Origin: Silicimonas sp.
GTDB taxonomy: Bacteria > Pseudomonadota > Alphaproteobacteria > Rhodobacterales > Rhodobacteraceae
Reading direction: 5' to 3'
Assembly: GCA_022820365.1 (NCBI GenBank)
Contig: JAJEFO010000104.1
Span: forward strand, 17,976-81,975
DNA length: 64,000 nucleotides
Under the pieces are notes generated by a model. That model did not search any database and had not been told where the DNA came from. It saw nothing but the letters and a program-made list of their open reading frames with translations. Both the position numbers and the translations under genes were made by a program. Each line of letters starts with the position of its first letter. The stretch's first letter is position 1. This document shows positions 27,209 through 36,183 of this stretch, piece after piece.

Positions 27209-27591
27209 CAAAGCACCGCCTGACACTGGACCACAGCTTGCCGAAGGGCCGTCTCACTCCCTATTTCGAGGCACTTGCCCAAGGCAGGGCCCTGGCTGAA
27301 TGCTGCAGTTCCTGCGGTCGCGTGCAATTTCCGCCCGGCGGCATTTGTGGGCGGTGCGACGCAGCGGAACTCGCATGGACCTCCCTTTCGGGCAATGCTG
27401 TCGTGATCCACAGGACTGACACTCCAGATCGGGCATTCGCGCTCGTTCGCTTCGAAGGTGCGAAGAACTCGGCAGTCGTCGCGATCGCCAATCCCGATGT
27501 CAGGTCCAGCTGGGGCAGACTGGTGATTTCGCCTGCAAGCGCGCAAGGGCTGACCATTGAGCTGAATGACAAGGGGAACGAGCATGTTTGA
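27205..27591 (+). CDS. OB-fold/zinc-ribbon (DUF35) acyl-CoA-binding protein
   Basis: 128 residues. An N-terminal helix (RLTPYFEALAQGRALAECC) leads into a rubredoxin-like zinc ribbon with CSSCGR and CGRCD pairs, then an OB fold. In the archaeal thiolase/HMG-CoA synthase complex, DUF35 proteins bridge the subunits and bind CoA. The start overlaps the upstream stop (GTGA) and the end overlaps the following ATG by 8 bases. Confidence 0.87.
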   Translation: MTKHRLTLDHSLPKGRLTPYFEALAQGRALAECCSSCGRVQFPPGGICGRCDAAELAWTSLSGNAVVIHRTDTPDRAFALVRFEGAKNSAVVAIANPDVRSSWGRLVISPASAQGLTIELNDKGNEHV

Positions 27592-29245
27592 GGACTGGTC
27601 GAACGAGCGGCTGTCGCGAATCGGTCTGAAGCGGGGCGCAGGCCGAATCGAGATCCACATTCCCGGCGACAGCAACCTCTATGGAATGACGGTTGGTGCA
27701 CAGATTGAAGCCGGACGAGGCCTTGCCCCGGCAATGGTCTTCGAGCGCGATGACGGAACCCTGGAGCATTGGAACTTTGCCGATGTGGATGCCGCGGCAA
27801 CCGCTCTGGCCGCGAGACTTCGGCATTTGGGCGCCGGTCCCGGGGAGCCGGTCGGCATACATACGGGAATGCGTCCCGAAACGGCAATCGCTCACATGTC
27901 CGTATGCAAACTTGGCGCGGTGGCGGTGACGTTGTCACAGCTCTACGGCCCGGACGCATTGGCACATTCACTGAACGACTGTGGCGCAAGGTTCCTCCTG
28001 ACAACGGAAGATGGCTGGGCAACTCACCGGACGTCAGCACGGACAACATTGCCACAGCTTGAGACGGTGCTGGTTTCCGAGACGCTCGGAACAGAGGAAG
28101 ACTTGCGTGACGTGATATCCAATAGGTCGCCGACGCCATTCGAGCCAGACTTCGGCAGGGCCGATGATCTGGCATTGTTGATGTACACCTCGGGGTCTAC
28201 CGGAATGCCCAAGGGCATAAGGCACGCGCACAGGGTGCTGGCTTCCTACCGCCCGTCAATCAACCTCTTTTATAACCTTGCGCTTTGCGACGCGGACGCG
28301 GTTTTCTGGTCACCTGCTGACTGGGCTTGGGTGGGCGGACTGCTCGACATGTTGTTCCCGGCTTGGCTGGCCGGGAGGCCGGTGGCAACCTCCGAAGCAC
28401 GCTATAGTGCCGACTGGGCCTTTGATTTCATGGCGCGGCATAAGGTTACCCACACCTTCTTGACGCCTACGGCGATCAAGCGGTTGGCGGAGACACCAGA
28501 TCCGCGCGCGCAACACGATCTCGCCCTGCGCGTGATCTGTACTGGCGGAGAGGCCTTGGCCGCCGACACGCTTTCATGGGCGGAAGACCGTCTGGGCGTG
28601 GTCTGCAACGAGTTCTACGGCTTGACCGAGGTCAATCACCTGATCGGCAATTGTGCGGCACTCTACCCGCGTCGCCCCGGCAGCATGGGCCTCGCCTATC
28701 CGGGCCACAAGGTTCTGCTGGTGGATTCCGAAGGCAGCGAAGTGAATCCCGGCGAACCCGGAGAGATCGTGACGCCGGCAAACGCACCCACCCGTTATCT
28801 CGGCTATCTGAACGCGCCTGAGAAAGAGGCCGATTTGCGGCTCGGCCCATGGATGCGGACACGCGATCTCGCGGTTCAGGACGAAGACGGCTACTTTTGG
28901 TACAAGGGTAGGTCCGACGACCTGATAAAGTCCTCGGGCTTTCGCATCGGACCAACCGAGATCGAGGAGTGCCTGATCGCCCATTCAGCCGTGGCGGAAG
29001 CCGCGGCGATCGCCAAGCCGGATGCGGACCGTGGCTCGATCGTGAAGGCATTCGTGCGCTTGTCGAAAGGCTATGGGGCGAGCGAGGAGCTGTCGCATGC
29101 GCTCAAGGCGCATGTCCGTGAGCGGCTTGCCGCCTACAAGGCCCCACGCGAAATCGAGTTTGTAGAGGAGTTTGAGATGACCTCGTCAGGCAAGGTCAAC
29201 CGCAAGGTATTGCGCCTTCGCGAGCAGGCATTGGCCGCCAAATGA
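27584..29245 (+). CDS. AMP-dependent acyl-CoA synthetase/ligase
   Basis: 553 residues, ANL superfamily. The P-loop YTSGSTGMPKG is at 201-211, with FYGLTEVN, the hinge region YKGRSDDLIKSSGFRIGP, and the C-terminal catalytic Lys in TSSGKVNRK. Acyl-CoA/acetyl-CoA synthetase type; substrate undetermined. The start at 27584 is used because it gives the normal N-terminus and an 8-base overlap with the DUF35 gene. Confidence 0.9.
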   Translation: MFEDWSNERLSRIGLKRGAGRIEIHIPGDSNLYGMTVGAQIEAGRGLAPAMVFERDDGTLEHWNFADVDAAATALAARLRHLGAGPGEPVGIHTGMRPETAIAHMSVCKLGAVAVTLSQLYGPDALAHSLNDCGARFLLTTEDGWATHRTSARTTLPQLETVLVSETLGTEEDLRDVISNRSPTPFEPDFGRADDLALLMYTSGSTGMPKGIRHAHRVLASYRPSINLFYNLALCDADAVFWSPADWAWVGGLLDMLFPAWLAGRPVATSEARYSADWAFDFMARHKVTHTFLTPTAIKRLAETPDPRAQHDLALRVICTGGEALAADTLSWAEDRLGVVCNEFYGLTEVNHLIGNCAALYPRRPGSMGLAYPGHKVLLVDSEGSEVNPGEPGEIVTPANAPTRYLGYLNAPEKEADLRLGPWMRTRDLAVQDEDGYFWYKGRSDDLIKSSGFRIGPTEIEECLIAHSAVAEAAAIAKPDADRGSIVKAFVRLSKGYGASEELSHALKAHVRERLAAYKAPREIEFVEEFEMTSSGKVNRKVLRLREQALAAK

Positions 29246-29246
29246 T

Positions 29247-29276
29247 TTGACATAATCAATCTGTATCTACTAATCT
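29247..29276 (+). promoter_or_regulatory. Promoter with GntR-like operator for the sugar operon
   Basis: A perfect -35 TTGACA (29247-29252) and -10 TAATCT (29271-29276) are separated by 18 bases. Inside the spacer is GTATCTAC (29263-29270), one base off the GTxTAxAC core bound by HutC-type GntR regulators. It lies directly after the acyl-CoA synthetase stop and 23 bases before the first gene of the sugar operon. Confidence 0.55.
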
Positions 29277-29298
29277 TTTCGAAAACAGGAAGGAATTC

Positions 29299-30144
29299 AT
29301 GAAATTCGGAATTCACGCCGGGATTTGGATGAAAGAGTGGACCGACGATCCGGTACCTCTGTTCGAGCGCGCCGCCATGATCGGATTTGACGGCGTCGAA
29401 GTGTCGCTTCTGGGAATTGATCTGGACGAGGCGCCCGTGCTGCGCGGGGCCGCGGAACGGGCCGGCATATCGCTGACCTGTTCAACAGGCCTTGGCACCT
29501 CCGAGGATCCGACTTCAGGCGACCCCGACGTGCGCGCCGCCGCTCGTGCAGCATTGCGTCGGGCGATCCAGATCACGGCCGAACTAGGTTCGCCGTCCTT
29601 GGCCGGAGTGGTTGCCGCTCCTTGGGGCGTATTCGATCCGCTGCGCAAGCCGGAGCGAGCCCGGCGCGCCGCCGAGACACTCGGACGGATGCAGCCGGTG
29701 CTGGAGGAAATGGGCGTTGTCCTTGGGATCGAGGCGATCAACCGGTTCGAAACCGACCTGACCTGCACCGCCGAGGAGGCCGTGGCAATTGCCGAGGTAA
29801 GCGGTGCGGAAAACGTCGGCGTGTTGCTGGATACCTTCCATATGAATATCGAGGAAAAGAACCCGCCTGCCGCGATCCGTGCCAGCAGAAATAAGCTGGT
29901 GCACTTCCATGTCTCCGATTGCGACAGGGGTGTGCCGGGAAGTGCCAGGTATGATTTCAATGCCGACGCGGAGGCGCTTCGGGACATCGGCTACCGAGGC
30001 TGGATCGTGGCGGAGATGTTCGTCCGCCCAGGCCATCCCAGCAGCCGCGACCTGAACATTTGGCGGGACATAGAATCGGATGCCGACCGCGCCGCCACCG
30101 AGGCATTGGATTGCATGAAGAGAGTCTTTGCCGATGTCGGCTGA
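29299..30144 (+). CDS. Sugar phosphate isomerase/epimerase (tagatose 3-epimerase-like TIM barrel)
   Basis: 281 residues, xylose-isomerase-like AP endonuclease-2 family barrel. Metal and substrate residues are seen in GIEAINRFE (Glu), LLDTFHMNIEE (Asp, His), LVHFHVSD (His) and the late IVAEMF (Glu). The set resembles D-psicose/tagatose 3-epimerases. AGGAAGG precedes the ATG. First gene of an operon with DhaL, DhaK and an aldolase, so a ketose is the likely substrate. Confidence 0.85.
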   Translation: MKFGIHAGIWMKEWTDDPVPLFERAAMIGFDGVEVSLLGIDLDEAPVLRGAAERAGISLTCSTGLGTSEDPTSGDPDVRAAARAALRRAIQITAELGSPSLAGVVAAPWGVFDPLRKPERARRAAETLGRMQPVLEEMGVVLGIEAINRFETDLTCTAEEAVAIAEVSGAENVGVLLDTFHMNIEEKNPPAAIRASRNKLVHFHVSDCDRGVPGSARYDFNADAEALRDIGYRGWIVAEMFVRPGHPSSRDLNIWRDIESDADRAATEALDCMKRVFADVG

Positions 30145-30679
30145 AAGGTACTTTCGTGCCCTTGACGAGGCAGCAGGTCCCAGGATGCAGGAGTTGAACG
30201 CATTAGACGCTGCCGTTGGCGATGGCGATCACGGATCAACGCTTGTGCGTGGCCTGGCGCGGGCGGCCACGGCTGCGGACGGAAAGCGCGCAAAGGCGTT
30301 CATGCGGGCCTCGGGCGGCGCTTCTGGAACGCTCTTCGGATTGGTTTTGCATGAAATCGAACGGCACTTGGATGACGGCGACGATTTGGCCAAGGGACTG
30401 GAACGCGCCTGCGCTCGGATCTGCGATCTAGGAGAAGTTCGGCCCGGCGACAAGAGTTTGGTCGATGCACTCGCTCCGGCAGCCGGGGCACTTGCGGACG
30501 GAAAGTCTTTTGCCGAAGCCGTTTCGGCAGCTGAAGCGGGCCGGGACGAGACCCGCGACATGCGCGCCAAATGCGGCCGCGCGCAACATGTCGAGGGCGG
30601 TGGCGTAGGGCATCTTGATCCGGGCGCGGTCTCCCTGGTCCTGATACTTGGGACGCTCGCCCGGGAGTCCGTTTCGTGA
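30134..30679 (+). CDS. dhaL: Dihydroxyacetone kinase subunit DhaL (ATP-binding)
   Basis: 181 residues. The Mg-ATP site is DAAVGDGDHGST, giving D25, D30 and D32. GGASGTLFG and GVGHLDPGA near the C-terminus are typical. It provides ATP to DhaK; with no DhaM in the window this is presumably the ATP-dependent form. The ATG at 30134 overlaps the epimerase by 11 bases. The order dhaL-dhaK is the reverse of the common one. Confidence 0.9.
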   Translation: MSAERYFRALDEAAGPRMQELNALDAAVGDGDHGSTLVRGLARAATAADGKRAKAFMRASGGASGTLFGLVLHEIERHLDDGDDLAKGLERACARICDLGEVRPGDKSLVDALAPAAGALADGKSFAEAVSAAEAGRDETRDMRAKCGRAQHVEGGGVGHLDPGAVSLVLILGTLARESVS

Positions 30680-31704
30680 AGAAGCTGTTCAACGATCCGG
30701 CAACAATGGTCGACGACATGATCGACGGTTTCGTCATCGCCTGCCCGCACGTGCGTCGGGGCGCACTTGACCCGCGCATTGTCGTGCGTCAACGGAATCG
30801 GAAAGATCCGGATGAGTTGGTGACATTGCTGATCGGCAACGGCTCCGGTCACGAGCCGATCGCGATGGGATTCGTCGGCCAGGGAGTTCTTGATGCCAAC
30901 GTGGTCGGAGACGTGTTTGCAGCTCCTTCAGCCGACCTGATCCTTGACGGAATTCGCGAGGTCAACGGGGCGGCCGGCACAATTCTGCTGATTTCCCGAC
31001 ACTCCGGCGATGTCATTAACGGCCGTGCCGCAACGATGCTGGCCGAAGAAGAGGGCATGAAGGTTGTGCCCCTCCTTATGTATGACGACATTTCGGCGGC
31101 CCCGCCCGAACGGCGGGCTGACCGGCGTGGCGCTCCGGGGACGATGTTCATCTACAAGATTCTTGGTGCGGCAGCCGAGGCGGGATGGCCCTTAGAACGC
31201 CTGACGCGACTCGGTGAAGACGTGCGCGAACGCACCGTCACGCTCGCTGCAGCGGTCTCACCGGGAATTTCTCCTCTGACCGGGCAGCCGATGTTCAGCC
31301 TGCCGGATGACGAGATCTATCTGGGGATGGGCGTGCACGGTGAGCCTGGCATGGGAAGGGTCAAGACCGGGCCTGTTCGAAACCTGGTCGAAGAGATGAT
31401 CCGACGCCTCCTGGATGACCGGCCCATCGCGGCGGGTGGGCAGGCAGCCGTCATCGTCAATGGCATGGGCGGGACGACGATTATGGAGTTGCTGACAGTA
31501 TGGGCGGAAACCGTGAAGTCACTGGCTGCGTGCAACGTACGGGCAGTTGCGCCGATGATCGGCAGCTTTGTGACAACGCAGGAAACGGGCGGTTTCTCGA
31601 TTTCGCTGTTCGAGCCGGACGACGAGATGTTGAGGCTCTGGTGCGCGCCGTCGGACACGCCGGCATTTCCGAAAATCGAACTGTCGGACGAGTGCCCGGC
31701 ATGA
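30676..31704 (+). CDS. dhaK: Dihydroxyacetone kinase subunit DhaK (ketose-binding)
   Basis: 342 residues. GNGSGHEP at 54-61 and the substrate-binding His221 in GMGVHGEPG, which forms a hemiaminal with the carbonyl carbon of the sugar. SGDVINGRAATMLAEEEG follows the family pattern. The substrate may be dihydroxyacetone or a longer ketose such as a tetrulose or pentulose, as for characterised DhaK relatives. GTGA start overlap with dhaL, ATGA overlap with the aldolase gene. Confidence 0.9.
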   Translation: MKKLFNDPATMVDDMIDGFVIACPHVRRGALDPRIVVRQRNRKDPDELVTLLIGNGSGHEPIAMGFVGQGVLDANVVGDVFAAPSADLILDGIREVNGAAGTILLISRHSGDVINGRAATMLAEEEGMKVVPLLMYDDISAAPPERRADRRGAPGTMFIYKILGAAAEAGWPLERLTRLGEDVRERTVTLAAAVSPGISPLTGQPMFSLPDDEIYLGMGVHGEPGMGRVKTGPVRNLVEEMIRRLLDDRPIAAGGQAAVIVNGMGGTTIMELLTVWAETVKSLAACNVRAVAPMIGSFVTTQETGGFSISLFEPDDEMLRLWCAPSDTPAFPKIELSDECPA

Positions 31705-32624
31705 CCTCCGCGCTGGCCCTGACCGACCATCAACCGATCTGCGGCATCGCGGTGGACATGGGCAGCGGTCTCGGAACTGCACTGCGCGATGCCCGGGGTG
31801 ATGCCGCGCAGGACGACGATCTGTTCACCTTCAAGCGCATTGTTGCAGATACGATGAGCCGCGCCGCAACGACGCTGCTGGTGGACGCGGAATACGGACC
31901 CGATCTGCTGGCGTCCATTCATGCGCCCTGTCTGCCGATACTGGCCTACGAAGCGGACGTCTACCGGATCGCGGAAGAAGACCGGATCACGGTTCTTCCG
32001 GATAACTTGAGGATATCGGACTACGCCAGTCATGGCGTCAGCGTGTTGAAGTTCTTTCTCTACTACGCTCCCGATGATGAACCCGGGATCAATCTCAGGA
32101 AGCAAGCGCTGGTTCGGCGGATTGGAGAGGAATGCAGGGTCGAGGGAGTCCAGTTTCTGTTCGAACCCCTTGTCTATGACCGCTCGGTGCCTGACACCGC
32201 TTCTGCGGCGTTCGCGCAATTGAAGCCTTCGCTGGTTGAGCGCGCGACCCGCGTCTTTGCGGCCGCTGAGTTCTGTGTTGATTTTCTCAAGGTCGAGTTT
32301 CCAGTGAGCTTGGGGCATGTGGAGGGGATCGGGGAACCCACCATGTCGGTGGCGGAGGCGGACCATGCCTTTCGCGCTGCTGCCGAGGCCGCCGGAAACA
32401 TCCCGATCCTGTATCTGAGCGCAGGGGTGACATTCCGCCAGTTCGAGGCCGGCCTGAAGATGGCACGGAGTGCCGGCGTGAGACCGGCCGGTTTCATGTG
32501 CGGTCGCGCCGCTTGGAGCGATGCGATCGAAGTTTTCGGAACCAAGGGGAAGGACGCCACGACGCGCTGGATGGCGAGCGAAGGCCTGCGGCGGCTGGAG
32601 CGTCTGGCGGAGGCGGTGCGATGA
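31701..32624 (+). CDS. LacD-like (tagatose-bisphosphate) class I aldolase
   Basis: 307 residues. It matches the LacD/DUF2090-type TIM-barrel class I aldolases. The Schiff-base Lys is expected at K197 in CVDFLKVEFPV, and K117 lies in VSVLKFFLYYAPDD, the LacD-like second Lys region. FEPLVYD and YLSAGVTFRQFEAGL are also typical. The ATG at 31701 sits in ATGA with the dhaK stop. In this operon it would cleave the ketose phosphate made by DhaKL; the exact sugar is unknown. Confidence 0.86.
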   Translation: MTSALALTDHQPICGIAVDMGSGLGTALRDARGDAAQDDDLFTFKRIVADTMSRAATTLLVDAEYGPDLLASIHAPCLPILAYEADVYRIAEEDRITVLPDNLRISDYASHGVSVLKFFLYYAPDDEPGINLRKQALVRRIGEECRVEGVQFLFEPLVYDRSVPDTASAAFAQLKPSLVERATRVFAAAEFCVDFLKVEFPVSLGHVEGIGEPTMSVAEADHAFRAAAEAAGNIPILYLSAGVTFRQFEAGLKMARSAGVRPAGFMCGRAAWSDAIEVFGTKGKDATTRWMASEGLRRLERLAEAVR

Positions 32625-32806
32625 CCATGCCGATGTCCTCTCGAAAGGCGGCACAGTTCGCGGCAAAGTTGGCGATGCCGTGGAATTCCTTTGTTGATTC
32701 TTTCGACGGCGCGAAGCAAGCCCGAAACGGGCAGGAAGCGGCGTACTTTGATGCAAATCGCTCCCGGTCCGGAATGACTTTGCGAGGACGGAGAGTCCCT
32801 GTCTGA
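32621..32806 (+). CDS. Possible 61-residue small protein, coupled to the aldolase gene
   Basis: An open frame starting in the ATGA that closes the aldolase gene. The product is small and basic with an Arg-rich C-terminus (SRSGMTLRGRRVPV); no family recognised. The overlap geometry matches that of real genes in this operon, but there is no independent ribosome site, so it may be untranslated spacer before the GntR gene. Confidence 0.3.
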   Translation: MTMPMSSRKAAQFAAKLAMPWNSFVDSFDGAKQARNGQEAAYFDANRSRSGMTLRGRRVPV

Positions 32807-32840
32807 TGAACTCGACCGGTCACATTGCAGGTGCGGAGAC

Positions 32841-33578
32841 ATGAACAAGCTCGTCACTCCGAAATACATGGTCGTCCACGATGAAATATTGAAACGTCTG
32901 AAGTCGAACCACTACTCGGTCGGCACTAGGCTGCCGTCGGAGGAATCGCTGGCCGGAACCTTCAAGGTAAGTCGAGTAACGATCCGCAAGTCCTTGGAAA
33001 TGCTGGTGGATGCCGGGTACCTCGCCTCCCGGCAGGGCAGTGGCTATCACGTCGACTGCCTGTCACCGCAGCGGGAAACGTGCCTTGCGTCCTTTACCGA
33101 CGCGGTGCTGCGCAAGGGCCGGGTTCCAGGTGCGAGATTGATCAGCATTGACGTGCCCCATCCTGATCCGCCCGCTGACGTTACGGAAGTCTTCGACGCT
33201 CCAGTCGCGCGCATTCACCGCCTAAGGACTGTAGATGGCGAACCGGAGTTGCTGGTCAGCACATGGGTTCCGACGAATCTGGTTACGGGCCTCGCACCGG
33301 ATGCGTTCCCCGAACTCGGACCCGACCAGTCGATCCTGCGCATCCTTTCCGACCGTTTCAACCTTGCCTGGTCCCGTGCCTGCGAGACCGTTCACCCTTG
33401 CGCTGCGTCGAATGACGTCGCAGAGCATCTAGGCATCGAGCCAGGAACCCCGATTCTGTCTGTGGCCTGCACGGCATATGACGACACGGATTTGCCAGTC
33501 TTCCACGATCAGGTGTTTCGCGCGACTCCAATAGTGTTCAACCTTTCAGGGTCGGCCAGGAAGACCGATCCGATCTAA
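32841..33578 (+). CDS. GntR-family transcriptional regulator (HutC subfamily, UTRA domain)
   Basis: 245 residues. An N-terminal winged helix-turn-helix (LPSEESLAGTFKVSRVTIRKSLEMLVDAGYLASRQGSGYHV, about 31-70) is followed by a UTRA ligand-binding domain (about 85-235). HutC-type regulators bind small effectors such as sugars or histidine intermediates and recognise GTxTAxAC-like operators. Lying inside the sugar operon, it is the obvious candidate regulator of the promoters at 29247 and 35022. Confidence 0.9.
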   Translation: MNKLVTPKYMVVHDEILKRLKSNHYSVGTRLPSEESLAGTFKVSRVTIRKSLEMLVDAGYLASRQGSGYHVDCLSPQRETCLASFTDAVLRKGRVPGARLISIDVPHPDPPADVTEVFDAPVARIHRLRTVDGEPELLVSTWVPTNLVTGLAPDAFPELGPDQSILRILSDRFNLAWSRACETVHPCAASNDVAEHLGIEPGTPILSVACTAYDDTDLPVFHDQVFRATPIVFNLSGSARKTDPI

Positions 33579-33591
33579 CCCCGGAGAAACA

Positions 33592-35025
33592 ATGACACTG
33601 ACAGTCGGAATCATTAGGGCGTCATTGCCGAGCTACTTCCCCGAACGACATGGTGTCTTCGAAGCCTGCCTCGGGGCCGTCGAGGAACTCGTGACCGCTG
33701 TGGACGGTCAGGTGGCTGTTGCGCCAAACATCCCGATGGACGGCGCCGGTGCCCGCGAGGCCTTGGAATACTGTCGGGCACAGGGGGCTGGATTCGTACT
33801 TCTGATCCACGGTGGCTTCACCATGGGTGACGTGGCGCGGGAAGTCGCGATGGGTGAAATGCCAATGGGGGTGTGGGCAACTCCCGAGCCAACGCATGAG
33901 AACGACATCCAGCTCAACAACTTCGTTTCGCTCAATATGAGCCTGTCAATCGCGCGTGGCGTTCGCGACCTCTCCAGGAATCCGGTTCAGTGGTATTTTG
34001 GCGCTCCAGAGGGTCCCGCCTTACGCGATCGCCTATCGCGCAGCCTTCGGGCACTGTCTGCCAGGGAACGGCTGAAGGGGGCACGAATCGGGGTGGTCGG
34101 CGGATTGGCCCCGACCTTCTACAACATGGACGTGTCCTGCGATGCACTGGCTCGCCAACTTGGAGTCGAGCCAGTGCATGTGGACATTCATCGAATGGTC
34201 GAAGCCATGGCCGCCGCGAATGGCAGTGAGGTCGAGACCGAGATTGCGGCGATGGGGGCATGCGGCGAAATTCAGGGCGTGTCCGATGAGCAGATGGCAC
34301 TGACCGCCCGTGCGGCGTTGGCACTGCGCAAGATTGCCGACCTGGACGGCTATGACGGCCTGGCGGTGTCCGACTGGCCCGCCCTCCAGGAAAATCCGGG
34401 CATGCATCCTGGTGCCGCCTTCAGCTGGCTTGAGGAGAAAGACAACATGGCCATCGCGTCGGAAGGCGACGTGCTCGGGACGGTCACTCAGATCGTGGTG
34501 CGATCGATTTCCGGAAGGGTTGGCAGTTTGCTGGACATGACCTCGCCGCAGTTTTCCAGCGACCGCATCCTGATGTGGCATGGCGGTGGCGGGCCGCTCT
34601 ACATGGCCGACGCCGGTCGGGTCGCGTGGATAAATCATCCGATGATTGGGCGAGGCACACAGGAAGGACCGAAATTCGGAGCGATTGCGGACTTCGAATT
34701 CGTCGACGGGCCACACTCCGTGCTGCGCGTTGCCCGTAGCGGAACCGCTGCCTTCGCCGTCGAGGGCGAGGTCAGGGCAATGGGCGAGTCAGGCTTTACC
34801 GGGTGTCGCGGTTGGGTAACCGGGTTTTCTGATCGCGGTCAGGCCTGCAGTGCGGAAGACGTCGTGACGAGCGTCATGGAGCACGGGCTGGAGCACCACT
34901 TCGTGCTGGTCCCGGGATCTTGGGCGGACGATTTTCTGGAATTCGCCACGTGGTGCGGAATGGAGCTATTGCCCGTGATTCAGGCACATGGCGGATTGTC
35001 TTCACGCACTGCCCGAAAATGTTGA
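33592..35025 (+). CDS. L-fucose isomerase-like ketol isomerase
   Basis: 477 residues of the fucose/arabinose isomerase-like family. It shows the N-terminal Rossmann-type half (VGIIRASLPSYFPERHG...), GARIGVVGGLAPTFYNMD, the central KDNMAIASEGDVLGTVTQ with its metal-binding Glu and Asp, and HGGGGPLYMAD. It would interconvert an aldose and a ketose. GGAGA precedes the ATG. Together with DhaKL and the LacD-like aldolase it completes an isomerase-kinase-aldolase set. Confidence 0.8.
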   Translation: MTLTVGIIRASLPSYFPERHGVFEACLGAVEELVTAVDGQVAVAPNIPMDGAGAREALEYCRAQGAGFVLLIHGGFTMGDVAREVAMGEMPMGVWATPEPTHENDIQLNNFVSLNMSLSIARGVRDLSRNPVQWYFGAPEGPALRDRLSRSLRALSARERLKGARIGVVGGLAPTFYNMDVSCDALARQLGVEPVHVDIHRMVEAMAAANGSEVETEIAAMGACGEIQGVSDEQMALTARAALALRKIADLDGYDGLAVSDWPALQENPGMHPGAAFSWLEEKDNMAIASEGDVLGTVTQIVVRSISGRVGSLLDMTSPQFSSDRILMWHGGGGPLYMADAGRVAWINHPMIGRGTQEGPKFGAIADFEFVDGPHSVLRVARSGTAAFAVEGEVRAMGESGFTGCRGWVTGFSDRGQACSAEDVVTSVMEHGLEHHFVLVPGSWADDFLEFATWCGMELLPVIQAHGGLSSRTARKC

Positions 35026-35062
35026 CTCGAACCCCGGCCCATGTAGATTTGTCGATACAAAT
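35022..35062 (+). promoter_or_regulatory. Promoter and palindromic GntR-like operator before the ABC transporter genes
   Basis: -35 TTGACT (35022-35027) and -10 TAGATT (35044-35049) are separated by 16 bases. A 16-bp palindrome ATTTGTCGATACAAAT (35047-35062, 6-bp arms) overlaps the -10 and contains GTCGATAC, one base off the GTxTAxAC HutC-type core. The AT-rich block stands out from its GC-rich surroundings. It lies 33 bases before the ATPase start. Confidence 0.55.
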
Positions 35063-35095
35063 TGAGATATACAGAAATTCTCCCGGGAGAAATGG

Positions 35096-36145
35096 GTGAC
35101 CCAGGTCCGGCTAGACTCGGTCAGGAAGCAGTTCGGCAACTTCGTTGCCATCGAGAACCTTGATCTGGACATTTCCTCAGGCGAGCTCGTTGCTTTGCTC
35201 GGACCTTCCGGTTGCGGAAAGACGACCACGCTCAGGATGATCTCAGGGCTGGAACGACCCAGCAACGGCGCAATCTTTTTCGACGGCAAGGATGTGTCCG
35301 AACAAGCCGTTCAGGATCGCAACGTGGGCATGGTGTTCCAACGTTACGCGCTGTTCCCGCACATGACCGTGGAAAAGAACGTCGCCTTCGGCCCCAGCGT
35401 AAGAGGCGAGTCAAAGGCAGAGATCGCCAGAAGGATCGACGAGATACTGGAGGTGGTGCAACTAACCCCGTTCCGGACCAGGTTTCCGGCACAGTTGTCG
35501 GGCGGGCAAATGCAAAGGGTAGCCGTCGCACGAACGCTGATCACCAAGCCATCAATTCTCATGATGGACGAGCCGCTCGCAAATCTTGATACCAAGCTTC
35601 GAGTGGAAATGCGGCGCTTCATTCGCGACCTGCAACAGCAATTCGGCATCACGACCATTTTCGTTACGCACGACCAGATCGAGGCAATGGAACTGGCTGA
35701 TCGTGTGGCGGTCATTTTTGACGGGCAACTCGCGCAATACGACACGCCCGAGCGCATATATCGCTACCCGAGATCACTTGATGTTGCGGATTTCATGGGC
35801 GCAACGAACATTTTTCCCGGCAAGCTACTTTCCCGGAAAAGGGTCAGTACCGCCCTGGGCGAATTAGACTGCCCGCATCAGAACGACCGGTCCGTCGGTG
35901 ACCCGGTGCATGTCCTGCTCAGAGCCGAGGCGCTGGACATAAACACGGGGCCATTCACCTCGGAGGGCTCAGGATTGCGGGGCCGCATCAGGGCACGGGA
36001 TTTCTTTGGTGCCAGTGTCACATACAGGGTTACATGCAACGATCAGGAAATCGATGTCACCGAGAATGCCCGTCGAATGCTCGACGTTGGCGACGATGTC
36101 CAGCTTGAGATCGCGCCGGAGCAAGTATGGCTGCTAAGTGCGTGA
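35096..36145 (+). CDS. ABC transporter ATPase, PotA/YnjD-type with TOBE domain
   Basis: 349 residues. Walker A GPSGCGKTT, signature LSGGQMQRVAVARTL, Walker B ILMMDEPLANLD and H-loop VTHDQIEAMELADR, followed by a C-terminal OB-fold (TOBE) domain. Energises the importer encoded by the next three genes. The GTG start has GGGAGA five bases upstream. Confidence 0.92.
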   Translation: MTQVRLDSVRKQFGNFVAIENLDLDISSGELVALLGPSGCGKTTTLRMISGLERPSNGAIFFDGKDVSEQAVQDRNVGMVFQRYALFPHMTVEKNVAFGPSVRGESKAEIARRIDEILEVVQLTPFRTRFPAQLSGGQMQRVAVARTLITKPSILMMDEPLANLDTKLRVEMRRFIRDLQQQFGITTIFVTHDQIEAMELADRVAVIFDGQLAQYDTPERIYRYPRSLDVADFMGATNIFPGKLLSRKRVSTALGELDCPHQNDRSVGDPVHVLLRAEALDINTGPFTSEGSGLRGRIRARDFFGASVTYRVTCNDQEIDVTENARRMLDVGDDVQLEIAPEQVWLLSA

Positions 36146-36183
36146 AACCAGAGAATAGACAACTTCAAATCCTGAGGAGGAAA

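Noticed and set aside
31317..32756. 479-codon open frame on the minus strand
   Set aside because: Shadow of dhaK and the aldolase gene; the product shows no family motifs and the + strand genes have clear active sites.
35092..35096. ATG at 35092 as start of the ABC ATPase
   Set aside because: It is in another frame; the GTG at 35096 is in frame and well spaced from GGGAGA.
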